A stretch of 64,000 nt of DNA from Emergomyces orientalis (GCA_002110485.1 MOWL01000024.1:1-64000), one strand, 5' to 3'; shown: positions 31,307-43,662, counted from the stretch's first letter. Notes: generated by a model not told the origin, from the letters alone. Program-made: numbers and translations.

Positions 31307-34300
31307 ATGACTACTATGGCCAATAAGGAGATCATCCTCGCATCCGAGAAGGATTGGGACCTATGGTATGATGGAGTTCAAGTCAAAGCATATGCTCTTG
31401 GTTTTAATGAATATATTGATCTCGACACTGAAGAGATTCCTCCCCCTTCAAAGCCTCCTCGCTATGAGGTGCCAGAAGGATATGACACACCTGAGATGGC
31501 ACATGCCAGTCAATCACATCTGTTTCTACATAAAGAACATGTTGCTGAGTATAATGTCTATCTCAAAAGTGCAAGGGAATTGTACACCCATATAATGAGC
31601 AGTATAGACCCGAATATCCGACTCTTCTTGTCCAAAGAAGTAAATCCACGGAAAATCTTGAAGGAATTGAAAGATTACATTGCTCCTACTACTCGCCAGC
31701 GAGAAGTAGAGCTTACGAACCGATTTTTGAAGCTATCAAAGCCTTCAGAAGTACGAAAAAGAACACCATCTGATTGACTACTGGAATGGGAGAACTGCCT
31801 CAATCTAGTCCTTCAATATAAGGTTGATGGGTTCACTAGTGAACGTGGCAACCTATATAGATTCTTAAACGCTGCGCAGGCGGTTCACCCAGAATTCACC
31901 GATTTCCGCCGCCAGGAGCTGGAGAATACTCTAATCACCGGCAAGAATCCATTCTCAATCCGCGAAATGATCAATCTCTTTAGATCTCACTGCAGAACGC
32001 GAGTAGTAGAAGATAGATCAAAGTCAACTAAGCAGAATGCTATATTCGCGGCATATCAAGATCGTACGACTAATGCTGCCTCTGAGAATGCCTCCGAGAA
32101 TTCTGCTGAAAAAGCCACTACACCCGCCAAACCCTCAGATCAATCATCGATAAGCCGTCCCTGCATATGCGGAATACGTCACCGATTCACTGAATGTTGG
32201 TATTTGAACCCTGATAAACACCCAGCTGGGTGGACACCGAACCCTGAGACCGCGGCAAAGGTGAAGCGATTGTTAAAAAACCCTCATACAAAAAGAGTAG
32301 TGAAGAATGTGCTTGCTAAAGCAAGCAGAGATCAACCCTCTGCTGTAGCAGCAGCATTTGAAACCTCAGAGAATGATTCAGAATCAGAGGAGCATACTGC
32401 TCTTGCAACAACTGCTTTTACAATGGAACATGGTGGAAGCTATCAGTATCCACTACAAAATAGCTTCATATACGATACTGGGGCTAATAAACATGTGTGC
32501 AACAATTTGAGCCGTTTTGAGAACTTCGAAGAGGTCAAGGAATCATTTCTATATGCAGGCAACACAAAGGTGGCTATACAGGGCACAGGCAATGTATGGA
32601 TCAATGTCAATTCATCTAAGGGGGTAAAACGCATACTTCTACTTAATGTGGCATACATCCCTAACTTTCATACAAATATCGCTGCCTCCCCTTTCTTCAA
32701 AAAGAAAGGTCTAGGGATTGATGAACTCAATCTTACTATAGTCAACAGTGAACAGGTTGCTAAATTCAATTTAACCTATGTCCATGAGAAATACGTCCTC
32801 GAGTATAACCCTATTATCAAGAATAGTCTGAATATCAAAGACACAGCATTCGCAGTACGATCTGCACTACCCAGGCCACCGATCCCAGCCACTACTAACC
32901 TATGGCATACACGCCTGGCACACGCTGGCCCGGAAGTTCTTGAACACCTCCCGATAGAGATCACTGGAACCAAGCTCGCTAACGGGCCGAAAACGGCAGA
33001 CTGTGAAGCCTGCGGGCTCGGCAAGATGCATAGCATTGTGTCCCGAAGACCGATGAGCCGCGGGAGCCGCCCATTCGAAATCCTACATTTTGATATAATC
33101 CACATTGAGGAATCCTACAATGGTCTCAAATATATTGCACATCTCTACGATCCGTACACCCACCTTCATAGAATTGGATGCATGAAAAAGAAATCTGAAT
33201 CCTTTGAATTTATAAAGAATACTATTCTTATAATCAAGAAACAGATGGGTATAGATGTTCTCAAACTTCACACAGATGGGGAAAAATCTCTATCCTCCAT
33301 GTTTGAGCAATGGGTCCGTGATGAAGGAATCCTTGTAGAGCGTTCAGCACCCTATACGCCAGAGCAGAACGGGCTCGCAGAACGCTCAGGGGGTATGATT
33401 ATTAAAGCCACACGAACATTGCGAATAGCAGCTAGATTCCCACATAACCTCTGGCCCGAGATTGCTGAGGCAGCGGCATACCTACTAAATCGAACGCCCA
33501 CACGGGCATTAAACTGGAAGTCCCCGAACCGAGTCCTAGTTGAATATACGCAAGATGCTGATATCATTAAAAGTTCAGAACTCTCACATCTACGGGCATA
33601 TGGGTGCAAGGCATATGTACTAAATAAAAAGATGCCAAAAATGTTGAAGCTTGCCGCGAGAGCTAAGATTGGATTCTTAATTGGCTACTCTTCAACTAAC
33701 ATTTTCCGAATCTGGCTCCCACAGTCAAATGAGATTGTTGAATCTCGTGATGTTCTATTTGATGAAAATACCTTCTTTGACCCTCTAAATCTGCCGGATG
33801 AGGATGTACTAGAGTCTATTATACCCACTACTAATGGGATTCAGCTCAGGATAGCTAACGAAACGGATGAGGAAAAGGTTGGAGAAATCGAGGATTCACT
33901 ATCCTATATGACACCAGCGGTTCAAAAACCCGCAGGGGTTTCAGAGCACGGGCCACCCACAGCAAAATCTGCCGATCCGCCCACGGAGGATTCAACGCCC
34001 GAAGAGCCTCTCACGCCGGAGCCAACACCTCCGCCGCCTAGTGTGCCTATAATTAGCCCGAATGGCCATGATATGCCAACACCTGGCAGCTTTCCCGAAG
34101 CCGAGATCTCGTCCGAGATCATGGAAACTCCAACTAGTGGATTCCCCGCGATTGATGATCCATCAAACCAATTAATGGAATCACTTGATAGCTCACTACA
34201 GAATCTTACCATTCAAAATGCTCCAAGACGCGAAATACACAGTCAAATCTCACCTTCTAACATAGTCAGTGATAAAAGAAAACGGAAGCCGAACAAGGAC

Positions 34301-35998
34301 CGAGCCTTTGCATATGCCACAAGCGCAGAGTCATATACTGCTTTTTACACTGCGTTCGCGAACGGCATATCAACCGAACCCACATCATTGAAACCTCCAG
34401 ACCTGCCTAAGATCCATAGGGATACGCTGCCCCCGCCACCACGTGGTTGGAACGCGGCTATGAAACACCCCTACGCCAGAGAATGGCGAATAGCCGCGGA
34501 CCTTGAGTATAAAGCTCTTGAAGCATGTCAATGCTGGCAGGAGGTTGAAATCCCTTCTCAATCCGAAGTCCAAGCCCTACCCATGATATGGATATACACC
34601 TACAAATTTGATACAGATGGTTATCTAGTCAAATTCAAAGCAAGATTAGTTGTCAGAGGTGATCTCTCATATAATGAAGTATCAGAGACCTATTCATCCA
34701 CTTTAGCAATGAAAGTCTTCCGTGTTCTCATGGCAATCACTGCGGCATTTGATTTTGAAGCACATCAATTTGACGCCGTTAACGCCTTCTTAAACGCCCG
34801 AATCAAGCACACTGTTTATGTCATGCCAGCTCAAGGATATAGCTGCCCTGGCCGATATCTTCTTCTAAAGAGAGCTCTATACGGATTACCTGAGTCCCCT
34901 CTTTTATGGAATAACGAGCTCGGATCCCAGCTTCGAAAGCTAGGTTTACATTCAATTAGTGAGGAGCCATGTCTCTACACTAGTGAAAAGCTTACAGTGT
35001 TCTTCTATGTTGATGATATTGTGGTTCTGTATCATAGAGATCACCATGCAGAGTTTGAACATTTCAAACAAAATCTCACATCCGCGTACAACCTACGAGA
35101 TATGGGAAATTTGAACTGGTTCCTCGGGATTCGTATCCTTCGAGACCGCCACGAACACAAGCTCTGGTTATGCCAGGACAGCTATATGGCTAAAATAGCC
35201 GTTAAATTTAACCTAGAACGTCTAACTCGCTATCAAATGCCATTGCCTAAGGAAGACCTACGCCCATACGATGGTGTGGCATCCCCACAAGAGATCCACG
35301 CCTACCAATGCCGAATGGGATCACTAATCTACCCTGCTGTCGGAACGAGGCCGGATCTCGCATACGCCGCTAGCGCCCTAGCTGATTTTATGAAGAATCC
35401 GGGCCCTCAACACCGTGATCTAATTGACCGAGTAATTGCATTCGCTAATCAAACGCGCCATCTGGCGATTGAATACGCAGCTCCCGCGCCTAACTCGTCT
35501 ACCCCAGATTTCATCATCCACGCGGATGCAGCATTCGCTGATGACCCGACTACACGCCGGAGTACCCACGGCATGATATTCTCCTTATTTGGAGGAGTGA
35601 TTGATTGGAAGTCATCCAAACAACGATCTGTGAGCACGTCCTCTACAGAATCTGAACTTCTTGCTCTATCCACTGCAGCAAAAGAGGCTATATGGTGGGA
35701 TCGAGTCTTCAAACAGCTTGGTTTGAATACACAGTGCCAGCTCGTCATTCATAATGATAATCGGCAGACTATCCGTCTCCTAACCGCCGCAGCACCTCAA
35801 TTAGCAACCAAGCTACGTCATGTTGACATCCATAACCACTGGCTCCGTGAGCAAGTAGCCGCCGGGCGACTAGCTATCCAATGGGTGGATACCAATTCGA
35901 TGATTGCCGACGGAATGACCAAGCCTCTTGGAGGTCAAAAACACGCCGAATTCGTACAAATGCTTGGTTTAACTGATATTAGCGCTCAGATTCGCTAA
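31307..35998 (+). CDS. Copia Gag-Pol polyprotein with one in-frame TGA
   Basis: A single frame of 1563 codons with one internal stop, TGA at 31775 (codon 157). Before and after the stop the sequence is clearly one Gag domain (ending ...TPSD, resuming LLEWENCLNLVL). A Cys/His-rich segment (CICGIRHRFTECW) follows. The protease has IYDTGANKHVC (Asp at codon 390). The integrase has LWHTRLAHAG with CEACGLGK (HHCC type), then the core residues in HFDIIH, LHTDGE and SAPYTPEQNGLAERSGG. RT has WIYTYKFDTDGYLVKFKARL, HQFDAVNAFLNA and the catalytic FFYVDDIVV (codons 1234-1237). RNase H has IIHADAAFADD, STSSTESELLALS and HNDN. The stop is either a nonsense change (a TGG Trp is the likely original) or a read-through site. 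Confidence 0.93.
31775..31780 (+). promoter_or_regulatory. TGA-CTA stop context, candidate translational read-through
   Basis: The only stop within the Copia polyprotein is followed by CTA. UGA-CUA is the best-documented leaky stop context in eukaryotes. Read-through would yield full-length Gag-Pol, while termination gives a 156-residue Gag fragment. The position lies inside Gag rather than at the Gag/Pol border, which argues for plain mutation instead. Confidence 0.4.
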
Positions 35999-36056
35999 AA
36001 AAATCACCATTCATTCATTTTTCCTTATACTACTGCTTATATGCGGCTCATTTGGT

Positions 36057-36063
36057 GAGGGGG
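36057..36063 (+). promoter_or_regulatory. Polypurine tract
   Basis: GAGGGGG ends two bases before the 3' LTR, the expected place for the plus-strand DNA primer of an LTR retrotransposon. Confidence 0.6.
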
Positions 36064-36065
36064 TA

Positions 36066-36397
36066 TGTCAAACACCTGATTATTAATCAAGCGCCAAACG
36101 GATGCATCGAACCATTCAAATCTCCACCAAATACGCCACTCCATCTACTATCGTTATTTTTCTCCTAGTTTCCACCTAATTTGGATATTTCATTTGGTAT
36201 ATGACAGACTATTGATTATTGTATGTAACATGCCCCTATATGGGCATATTTTGTAATATAGCTAGCGAGAGATTCATGGTTATAAAAAGCCGTGGAAAAC
36301 CTGTAGATATGGGGAAGAGGGGAGCCCAAAAAATTCAATTTTTAACTTCACTTTTTCATTCGTACGCGAACATTCTACCATTTAAAAATCTCTCATA
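36066..36397 (+). repeat. Copia 3' LTR
   Basis: 332 bp, no difference from the 5' LTR found by eye. Followed by the target duplication CATAT (36398-36402). Confidence 0.95.
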
Positions 36398-36402
36398 CAT
36401 AT

Positions 36403-37329
36403 ACATGATGCCAACGTACGTACCTGACCTAACCCTAACCCGTGCTGAGTGCATTATTCAAGATCATGCATGTTCAATCCGTTATTGCCAATCAACAACA
36501 CCTACCCAACATTCCTTGGAACAGCTGGAACTGTTCTATTCTGAACACGGCGGGAGGGCTTAGCTTGATATTTTGAGTGCATGTATCAACTAATGTCAAA
36601 CACAAATAAAAATGGGGGGGGAAGAAAACAAAATGTTGCAATTTAAGAGAAACAGTACTTTATAATACACTCAGCATCGGTATTTCAACAGCCTCGGGTT
36701 GTATACATATATATATAACAACTGCAGAATGAGCAAGGGAAAGATGATCTAGACAGATGTACATGTACGCCACCCATGATCCATGATCCATGATCCATGA
36801 TCCATGACCGGATCCACCATTCCAATAAAACCCATCAATTAGCGAAATCCACGATAACAATAACGATCCCAAGAAGCTCGCAGTGAACCCAAAACACATG
36901 CGCCTTTGATCCGTCATGAGCAAAATCAAAAGAATAACAACCGACAAAACCCATAAGCAAGGAAAGGGGAAATTTAAGGCGCATGAAAAAGGAAACAGGT
37001 TATAAAAACACAGTCGTCGAACGGAACAGGATGAAAACCGAGAGACAATGAAACCGAAGAAAAGGAAGCAGATGCATATCTTGAAAAAAGCTCCCAATGT
37101 AAAATGCATGGTTGCGTTTTAGAAAGGCGACTAGGAATCTTTCAATAGCCCGTTTAGTGCCGGCGTTAAAGGATATATTTCTACGCTCTGATGCCGTGTA
37201 AATGACGCAAAGAAAGAAACACAAGAATGAAACAGAACACAACGTTTGGATACCAGATTGGAGGGGTACTCGCGATGTGCAATGACAAGATGCAGTATGG
37301 TATCATCAAAAGAGGATAATAACAAGCTC
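36403..37329. other. Intergenic, with a 7-bp tandem repeat
   Basis: Holds about 4.7 copies of CCATGAT at 36774-36806. The right part (about 36650-37329) is probably the 3' flank of the minus-strand Rab gene. No coding frame supported. Confidence 0.5.
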
Positions 37330-38317
37330 TCAGCAGCATCTCCCTTGCCGACTCTGTGTCGACCCAACTGGTACATCAACCGGTTCCTCACCCAGCACCA
37401 GACCAGGCGGAAACCCAAGCCAACTTCGTCTTTTATCAGCCGTCCCACCACGGACACTACTATTGCCATCAGACATAGCACCCTCCATGTGTGCGGGCAT
37501 TCTCTCCGCACCGCCCGATCCACCCCGATGGGCCGCGTCGGTGTCTAGCTTTTTGTTTCGCTGCTCGACAAGCTTGCGCGTGATGACGCGAAAGACCTCT
37601 TCGATGCCCTCGCCGTCCTTGGCGCTGATCTCGTGGCAGCAGTCCCAACCGATATCCTGGCCCCAGAAGCCGCTGCTCCGCTTGCTCTCCGCGCCGGGAT
37701 TTGGGTTTGGGTTTGAGCTACCAAAGTTGGAGCTGCTGATCATACCCAGGCCGGAGCTGGGTGGTGGGGTGGATGCTTGGGAGGGGTAGAGTTGTTCGGC
37801 TACGTAGGCAATGGTGCGTTCGAAGGGGACTCTGCGAAGACTGGGGTCATCGGCAACGATATCTGATTTAGTCCCTACGACGTGGATGACGATGGGGGAG
37901 TCTTCACCCAGGTTCTGCTTCAGCTCGACCAGCCAACCGGCCATTTCCTGGAAACTATTCTCGTCTGTGATGTCGTAACAGAGTAGGCCTGCGTTGGCAC
38001 CGCGGTAATAGAGGCGGGAGATGCTGCGAAAACGTTCCTGGCCGGCCGTGTCCCAGATCTGCAGACGGACGACAGTGTCTGAGGTTGTGTCAAGGACGCG
38101 TTTAGTGACGAAGGAGGCGCCGACCGTGGAGGCGGTGGTAGCCGGGTTGAAGGCATTTTTCACGTAGCGTTGGACGAGAGATGTTTTCCCAACACCTGAG
38201 AAAGAGTTAATAAACAGGAGGAAAGAGAAATGAAGAGTGATATATATGCATAGGGAAAATACCATACATACCTTGGGCGCCCAGGACGACGATCTTTGCC
38301 TCCAGACTAGAGCTCAT
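37330..38317 (-). CDS. Rab-family small GTPase
   Basis: Exon 1 38317-38272 (MSSSLEAKIVVLGAQ), intron 38271-38196 (GTATGT donor, 76 bp), exon 2 38195-37330; 303 aa, longer than the usual 200-220 for a Rab. The intron splits the P-loop GAQGVGKTS. Other G motifs: switch I region with TVGASF, WDTAGQERFRSISRLYYRGA (G3 and switch II), GTKSD (G4, with T for the usual N) and EISAKDG (G5). An insert rich in Ser/Pro/Asn (about residues 175-205) lies between G4 and G5. The C-terminus ends in CC, a double-Cys geranylgeranylation signal, so it should cycle on membranes and direct vesicle traffic. The subfamily was not assigned. Confidence 0.9.
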
Positions 38318-38593
38318 AACGAGTGTGGGGGACTTTGGATGCGTTCAGCGCGGAAGAGACGGAATGCAAGAGGACGAGGGCATGATATTGCAGATGTGTA
38401 AAGGGAGGTGTTATCCGAATGTATATTGTGGAAAGGGTTAATTTGGTGCTTGACTACTTGGGAACAAAGAAGCTGCGAGTGTATAAGCAGGAAGAAAAGG
38501 TGAGTTAATCTTTCTGCAGCTATGAGTGACTATAGCGAGTAATATCTATAGAGAGTGTGTGAGTGTGTGTGAGTGAGACAAAAGTAGTATATA

Positions 38594-38728
<135 letters not shown>

Positions 38729-39927
38729 ACAGGCAGAGAGATACAGAGACGGGGCTGAGACAGGAGGCGTGACTGTTCACAGTCAAGTCACCAGAGGGCA
38801 GAGTATACCCTATACCCTCCACGTGAAGGAGAAGAGGCGGGATTAGTTATGATGATGTTTAAATCAGTCAGCGTTCATCCAGGTATTGTCCATCCGGCCA
38901 TTTCTTTCCGCATATCATCAGGGGCTGTCCAGATATCCTGTAGATGGATATGTCCCCAGGTAGGTACTTGTTGTTGATTGAATGTTGAAGATGAAGTCAA
39001 AGTCGAGGGTCGCGGTCGAGCTCGGGGTTTGATGCGGCTCCAAGCAAGCTGGCCGGGGATAAACAATTATCCCGATTCAGCTGCTGCAGCTCAAATAGGA
39101 AATAGGGTTAGGCCAGGTCATATGATCCAGATCAGATGACATCATTACTAATCAGTAGATTGCCGAGGTCCAGCTGTTTAGGTTCTAGGTCGTGTCGCAA
39201 TGATAGAACTGATAGTAGTTAGAATGATATAGAATAATAAAAGAAGAATGATTGGTCTAGAAATCTGAGCTTCACAGTGTGTGTCGAGCATAAAGTTGTG
39301 CTGCTTTCTGTAACTTGCTTAGTTGATCCGTGGTTGATCAGCTCTTATCTAAGTTACTAGTTAATCGGCCGAGAAGATATTTCCACTGGACCATTTGCTG
39401 TGGTGAATCAAATCAAGTCGACTGGCAGGGCAGAAATATAAATGCAAAGAACTACTTGACAAGCAAGCATACAGAAGATGAGATATGATAGGGATAATAA
39501 TAATAAAAATAAGAAAATATAATATAGTATAATATGATATGATATGATATGATAATATTAAGGTAACAAGCACTTATATGATGACATCTTCAGACCTTCA
39601 TGAGCTCCGCAACTAAAACTCTCTCTCTGTCCAGATTTCATTCTCCCGATCCTAGCTCCTAGCCCCCATACTTTATATTTCATCTCAATAACAAATACAA
39701 TATCCTAATCCTTTCTCGCACGAGAACAATAAATTAGTTCAACCATCATTGTAAAGATTTTGCTCCCTTAAATTATTCACCTTCTTCCCATTTCACTTTT
39801 ATTCACCATTTCCCCATTCCAACCCCCCTAACAATCCCACATTTGGAGCTCCATTCCTCCCCGTACTCCCTCCCGAGCCCCCCCCTTTTTCCGAGTTCCC
39901 TTTGCGCCCTCTACCGCTCCTGCTACA
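38729..39927. other. Divergent intergenic region
   Basis: Contains the remaining upstream sequence of the Rab gene (minus) and the promoter of the cytochrome b2 gene (plus). A short GATAT tandem run lies at about 39533-39553. No gene seen. Confidence 0.5.
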
Positions 39928-41624
39928 ATGCCCTCAGACGAGAAACATGGGGGAAAGCTCCTTACAGGCGCAGAGATACAAAAACATAACTCCAAGGACT
40001 CGTGTTGGGTCATTGTCCATGGGAAAGCATACGATGTCACAGATTTCCTGCCAGGTAGAGCTCGCCCCTTCTAGCATCCCTACCTACTTACCCATAAGAC
40101 ATGTATTTATGGCTAATACCAATATAGAACACCCCGGAGGCCAAAATATCATCCTCAAATATGCTGGTAGAGATGCCACGGAGGAATTCGAGCCAATCCA
40201 CCCTCCAGACACCCTCGACAAGTACCTCGACCCGTCAAAACATCTGGGTCCAGTGGCCATGGACACCGTCATGCACGAGGATAAAGGGGCCGATCCGGAG
40301 GAGGACGAGCGCCAATTACGAATCCAGCGCATGCCGTCACTAGAACAATGCTATAACTTACTGGATTTCGAGGCCGTCGCCCGTCGCGTTATGAAGAAGA
40401 CGGCCTGGGCTTACTACTCTAGCGGCGCAGATGATGAAATAGTTCGTCTCTCTTTTCCTCTTTTTTTAATTTTTTTTTTTTTAATTTTAGATCCACATAT
40501 AACGTAACACAACCTGATAATAGACCCTCCGCGAAAACCACTCCGCCTTCCACAAAGTCTGGTTCCGCCCGCACATTCTCGTCGACGTTGAAAAAGTAGA
40601 CATCTCCACCACCATGCTGGGCTCCCCAGTCTCCGTCCCTTTTTACGTCACCGCCACTGCCCTGGGCAAACTCGGCCATCCGGAAGGTGAAGTTTGCCTC
40701 ACCCGCGCCGCAAACACCCATAATGTCATCCAAATGATCCCCACCCTGGCCTCCTGCTCCTTCGACGAAATCGTCGACGCTCGCGGCCCCGACCAGATCC
40801 AATGGCTGCAACTGTACGTCAACAAGGACCGCAACATCACCAAACGCATCGTGCAGCACGCCCAACGACGAGGTTGCAAAGCACTCTTCATCACCGTCGA
40901 CGCTCCCCAACTTGGTCGTCGTGAGAAAGATATGCGCTCCAAGTTTTCAGACCGCGGGTCAGCGGTTCAGGCTGCAGATGACAGATCTGCGTCCTCCGTC
41001 GACCGCTCCCAGGGCGCTGCACGTGCTATCTCCTCCTTCATCGACCCGTCGCTCAGCTGGAAGGATATCCCCTGGTTCCAGTCCATCACGGACATGCCCA
41101 TCGTGCTCAAGGGCGTGCAGCGAGTCGACGACGTCCTGCGCGCGGTGCAGATGGGGATCCCTGCGGTTGTCCTGTCTAATCACGGCGGGAGACAGTTGGA
41201 TTTCGCACCGTCGGCCGTCGAGCTGTTGGCGGAGGTCATGCCTGAGCTGCGCAGGCGCGGGTGGCAGAATCGCATTGAGGTATATATTGATGGTGGCGTG
41301 CGGCGCGCGACGGATATACTTAAAGCGCTGTGTCTGGGTGCCAAGGGGGTGGGTATTGGCCGGCCGTTCCTGTATGCTATGAGCGCGTATGGGGTGCCGG
41401 GCGTTGAGCGGGCGATGCAGTTGTTGAAGGATGAGATGGTTATGAATATGCGATTGATTGGGTGTTCGAGTATCGATCAGCTCTGTCCAGATTTGGTAGA
41501 TACGAGGGGGCTGGCGGTGAGGACCGTGCCGAATCCGGTGGATTCATTGGGGTTGGGGGTTTACGATCCGCTCGCGTTGCCAGCGGATAGATCGCCTGCG
41601 CCAGCGGGGAAATCGAAGCTGTGA
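39928..41624 (+). CDS. FMN-dependent L-lactate dehydrogenase (cytochrome b2 type)
   Basis: Three exons 39928-40054, 40128-40441 and 40524-41624; 513 aa. Residues about 10-85: cytochrome b5-like heme domain with CWVIVHGKAYDVTDF and heme-ligand loop EHPGG. Residues about 120-490: FMN-binding TIM barrel with YYSSGADDE, LQLYVNKDR, LFITVDAPQLGRREKD, the active-site His in LSNHGGRQLD, and the FMN phosphate loop VYIDGGVRRATDILKAL with GIGRPFLYA. These enzymes oxidise L-2-hydroxy acids such as L-lactate and pass electrons through heme b2 to cytochrome c. Yeast Cyb2 has a mitochondrial presequence; this model starts directly at the heme domain, so a cytosolic enzyme or a different substrate is possible. 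Intron 1 has a GGCTAAT branch site. Confidence 0.92.
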
Positions 41625-41906
41625 TTTTATTTTGTTTTTTTATTTTGTTTTTTTTATTTAGTTTGGGATTTGATGATGATGATGATGATGATGGTGTTGG
41701 ATTTCTTTGGTTTTATATTACACTGCACATATTTTCATTTTGCGCGTTGTGTATACATACTAGGACTCTTCCGTGTTGGCGGAGTTAAGAAATATTCATA
41801 GATAATTTTTTTTTTCTTCTTTACATCATATGGTATATTCGAGGCCTGAAGCTGATCTATTCCCACATCTTCTTAAATTCCTCCAAAATATCGTATGATC
41901 TATGAC

Positions 41907-43010
41907 CTATATTTCAACCACAGTCGCCCCCCTCAACACTTTCCCACTCCCATCCAAGCAAGCTGCATTAGCCATCCAGCCCTCCCTCCCCAACCCATTC
42001 CCGCCCTCACCACCAGCACCACCCCGCAATCTCCCCACTACAACCGCCTTAACACCCTCCCAAACAACCCTCCCTGCCAGCCCCCAAACCCCACCCACCC
42101 CGCACAAATCCTTCCACCACCGGTTGCCTCCTCCCATTGCCAGACTTCCACCACCACGCTCCCACAACACGCCTCCCTCCGCTCGAGCCCCGCACAGCGC
42201 CTCCCACGCCTCCTGCGCACGGTCGTAATACGCCCTCTCCACGCCGCGGCCGACATGTACATGGCCGAAGACGTGTAGAAGCGGGCGGACGTGCCAGGTT
42301 GTGCGGAGGAGGTAAGGGCAGCCGACGGAATAGGGGTAGTTGTCGAGGTGGTGGGCCGGGGGTGTGTGGGTGACTAGGATATCAGTGTTGGGCGGAATGG
42401 GGGCGGGATATGGATAGGTGTTAGTGTTGCTATTGGGAGGGGAGGGAGGGTATTGGAATGCGTGTATTGAATTTGGTGACGGGTCCAGTTGTGGGATTTG
42501 CGGGGCGCCGTGGATTGTCAGTGTTCGCGATGATGGCGTGTCGTTGTCGGTTGGAATAGGGAAGATAAGCGTCACGCTGCTGTTTTGTAGATAATGTATT
42601 GAACCCCAATCTATCCCCTCCTCCTCCTCCGCCTCCTCCTCCACCACATTGTTAGAGGCAATAAGCTCCCTCACCCCCGCATCCAACCATCCATCATGAT
42701 TCCCAGCCACAACCACCTTCTCCGCATGTGGTAAGGTCTTCAACCAATCCACCGCAGCCTGGATATCCGCCTGGGTCCCGCTGTTCGTCAGATCCCCCGC
42801 GTGAACCAGTAGATCACCGTCTGGTAAGTTGGATAAGTGGTGATCATGCGTGTCAGAGATGCACACGATGCGAATGGGACGTTGGGAGGGGGTTCGAGTG
42901 CATGGGGCTGGGCGTAGGTTGAGGAGGAGAGTGTGCAGGGGGCGGATGAAGAAGAGGAGCGGGGAGGAGAGGAAGCGGGTTAGGAGGGGTGGGGGGTCGA
43001 AGGGGCTCAT
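41907..43010 (-). CDS. Calcineurin-like metallophosphoesterase
   Basis: An intronless 367-aa frame. An N-terminal hydrophobic stretch (LLTRFLSSPLLFFIRPLHTLL) may anchor it. All metal-binding blocks are present: CISDTHDHH (D-x-H), HAGDLTNSG (GDxxxxG), VVAGNHDGW (GNHD), a His in VTHTPPAHH, and the C-terminal GHVHVG. The order and spacing match the MPPED/YfcE-like branch of the superfamily, which hydrolyses phosphodiesters or phosphomonoesters with two metal ions. The tail is Gly/Trp-rich. The natural substrate is unknown. It converges with the lactate dehydrogenase gene, 282 bp away. Confidence 0.88.
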   Translation of the reverse strand: MSPFDPPPLLTRFLSSPLLFFIRPLHTLLLNLRPAPCTRTPSQRPIRIVCISDTHDHHLSNLPDGDLLVHAGDLTNSGTQADIQAAVDWLKTLPHAEKVVVAGNHDGWLDAGVRELIASNNVVEEEAEEEEGIDWGSIHYLQNSSVTLIFPIPTDNDTPSSRTLTIHGAPQIPQLDPSPNSIHAFQYPPSPPNSNTNTYPYPAPIPPNTDILVTHTPPAHHLDNYPYSVGCPYLLRTTWHVRPLLHVFGHVHVGRGVERAYYDRAQEAWEALCGARAEGGVLWERGGGSLAMGGGNRWWKDLCGVGGVWGLAGRVVWEGVKAVVVGRLRGGAGGEGGNGLGREGWMANAACLDGSGKVLRGATVVEI

Positions 43011-43662
43011 TGTATGTGACTGTCTGCGGGATATCGGGATGAAAGAGGAGTTGTTTGAAATTGGGGTACGGTGATGGGCGTTACAATGGCATGATTAGAA
43101 GATTTTTTGCCAAACTTCGAGAGGTTGTGATTGTAGCCCCCGTAAGGAGTTGGTGTTATAGGAAGGGAGGATATATATAGTTGTTTTCAGGGGGAATGGA
43201 AATGGTTGAGATACCAGCACCACGGACAACCTAAACAAGCTCTACAATGTCTACCAGGGTCGTGATTTCTGGCATGTAAGGCATATTTTGCATTGTATTT
43301 AGCAATGAAGATGAAAATATACCCAATAGTATATTAGGTCTAAGTGTTGATTGTGCACAGAAGTGCCCGGAACGGTATGCATGTTGTAGTTAATGTAATG
43401 GTCAAATCCATACGATTTTATTCCAAAAACTCCAGCTTTTCTAAAATTATATATCAACTACAGCCACTCATCCACTCCCGCCGAATATTTTTAGGCACTT
43501 CTCGCTCAATCCATCTAAGCAGACTTCGCCGGTACCTACTGGTCCGGTGTTATTGCAATCGAGTTAGGTATATAAAACCTTTCCAAGTTTAGCATCGCAC
43601 ACAACCCAAAAACCCTAAACCACTGCGCGCAACAACCCGAGTCCAATAGCCTACCATCTACG
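43011..43662. other. Intergenic
   Basis: Upstream region of the phosphoesterase gene and of the decayed gene at 43663. No coding frame supported. Confidence 0.5.

Larger units (their letters stand above)
30762..36397 (+). mobile_element. Complete Copia-type LTR retrotransposon
   Basis: Two 332-bp LTRs (30762-31093, 36066-36397) look identical by eye, are flanked by 5-bp target duplications CATAT (30757-30761 and 36398-36402) and enclose a Pol in Copia order: protease, integrase, RT, RNase H. A primer-binding site directly follows the left LTR, and a purine run precedes the right one. The LTRs start TG but end TA rather than CA. Identical LTRs imply very recent insertion. The only visible defect is an in-frame TGA early in Gag. 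Unlike the Gypsy block at the left edge, it shows no sign of decay. Confidence 0.95.

Noticed and set aside
36427..36441. Telomere-like CCTAACCCTAACCC
   Set aside because: Only about two units and not at a chromosome end or repeat boundary; chance is a sufficient explanation.
41895..42373. Pro-rich plus-strand frames opposite the phosphoesterase
   Set aside because: Shadows of the Gly-rich C-terminus encoded on the minus strand.
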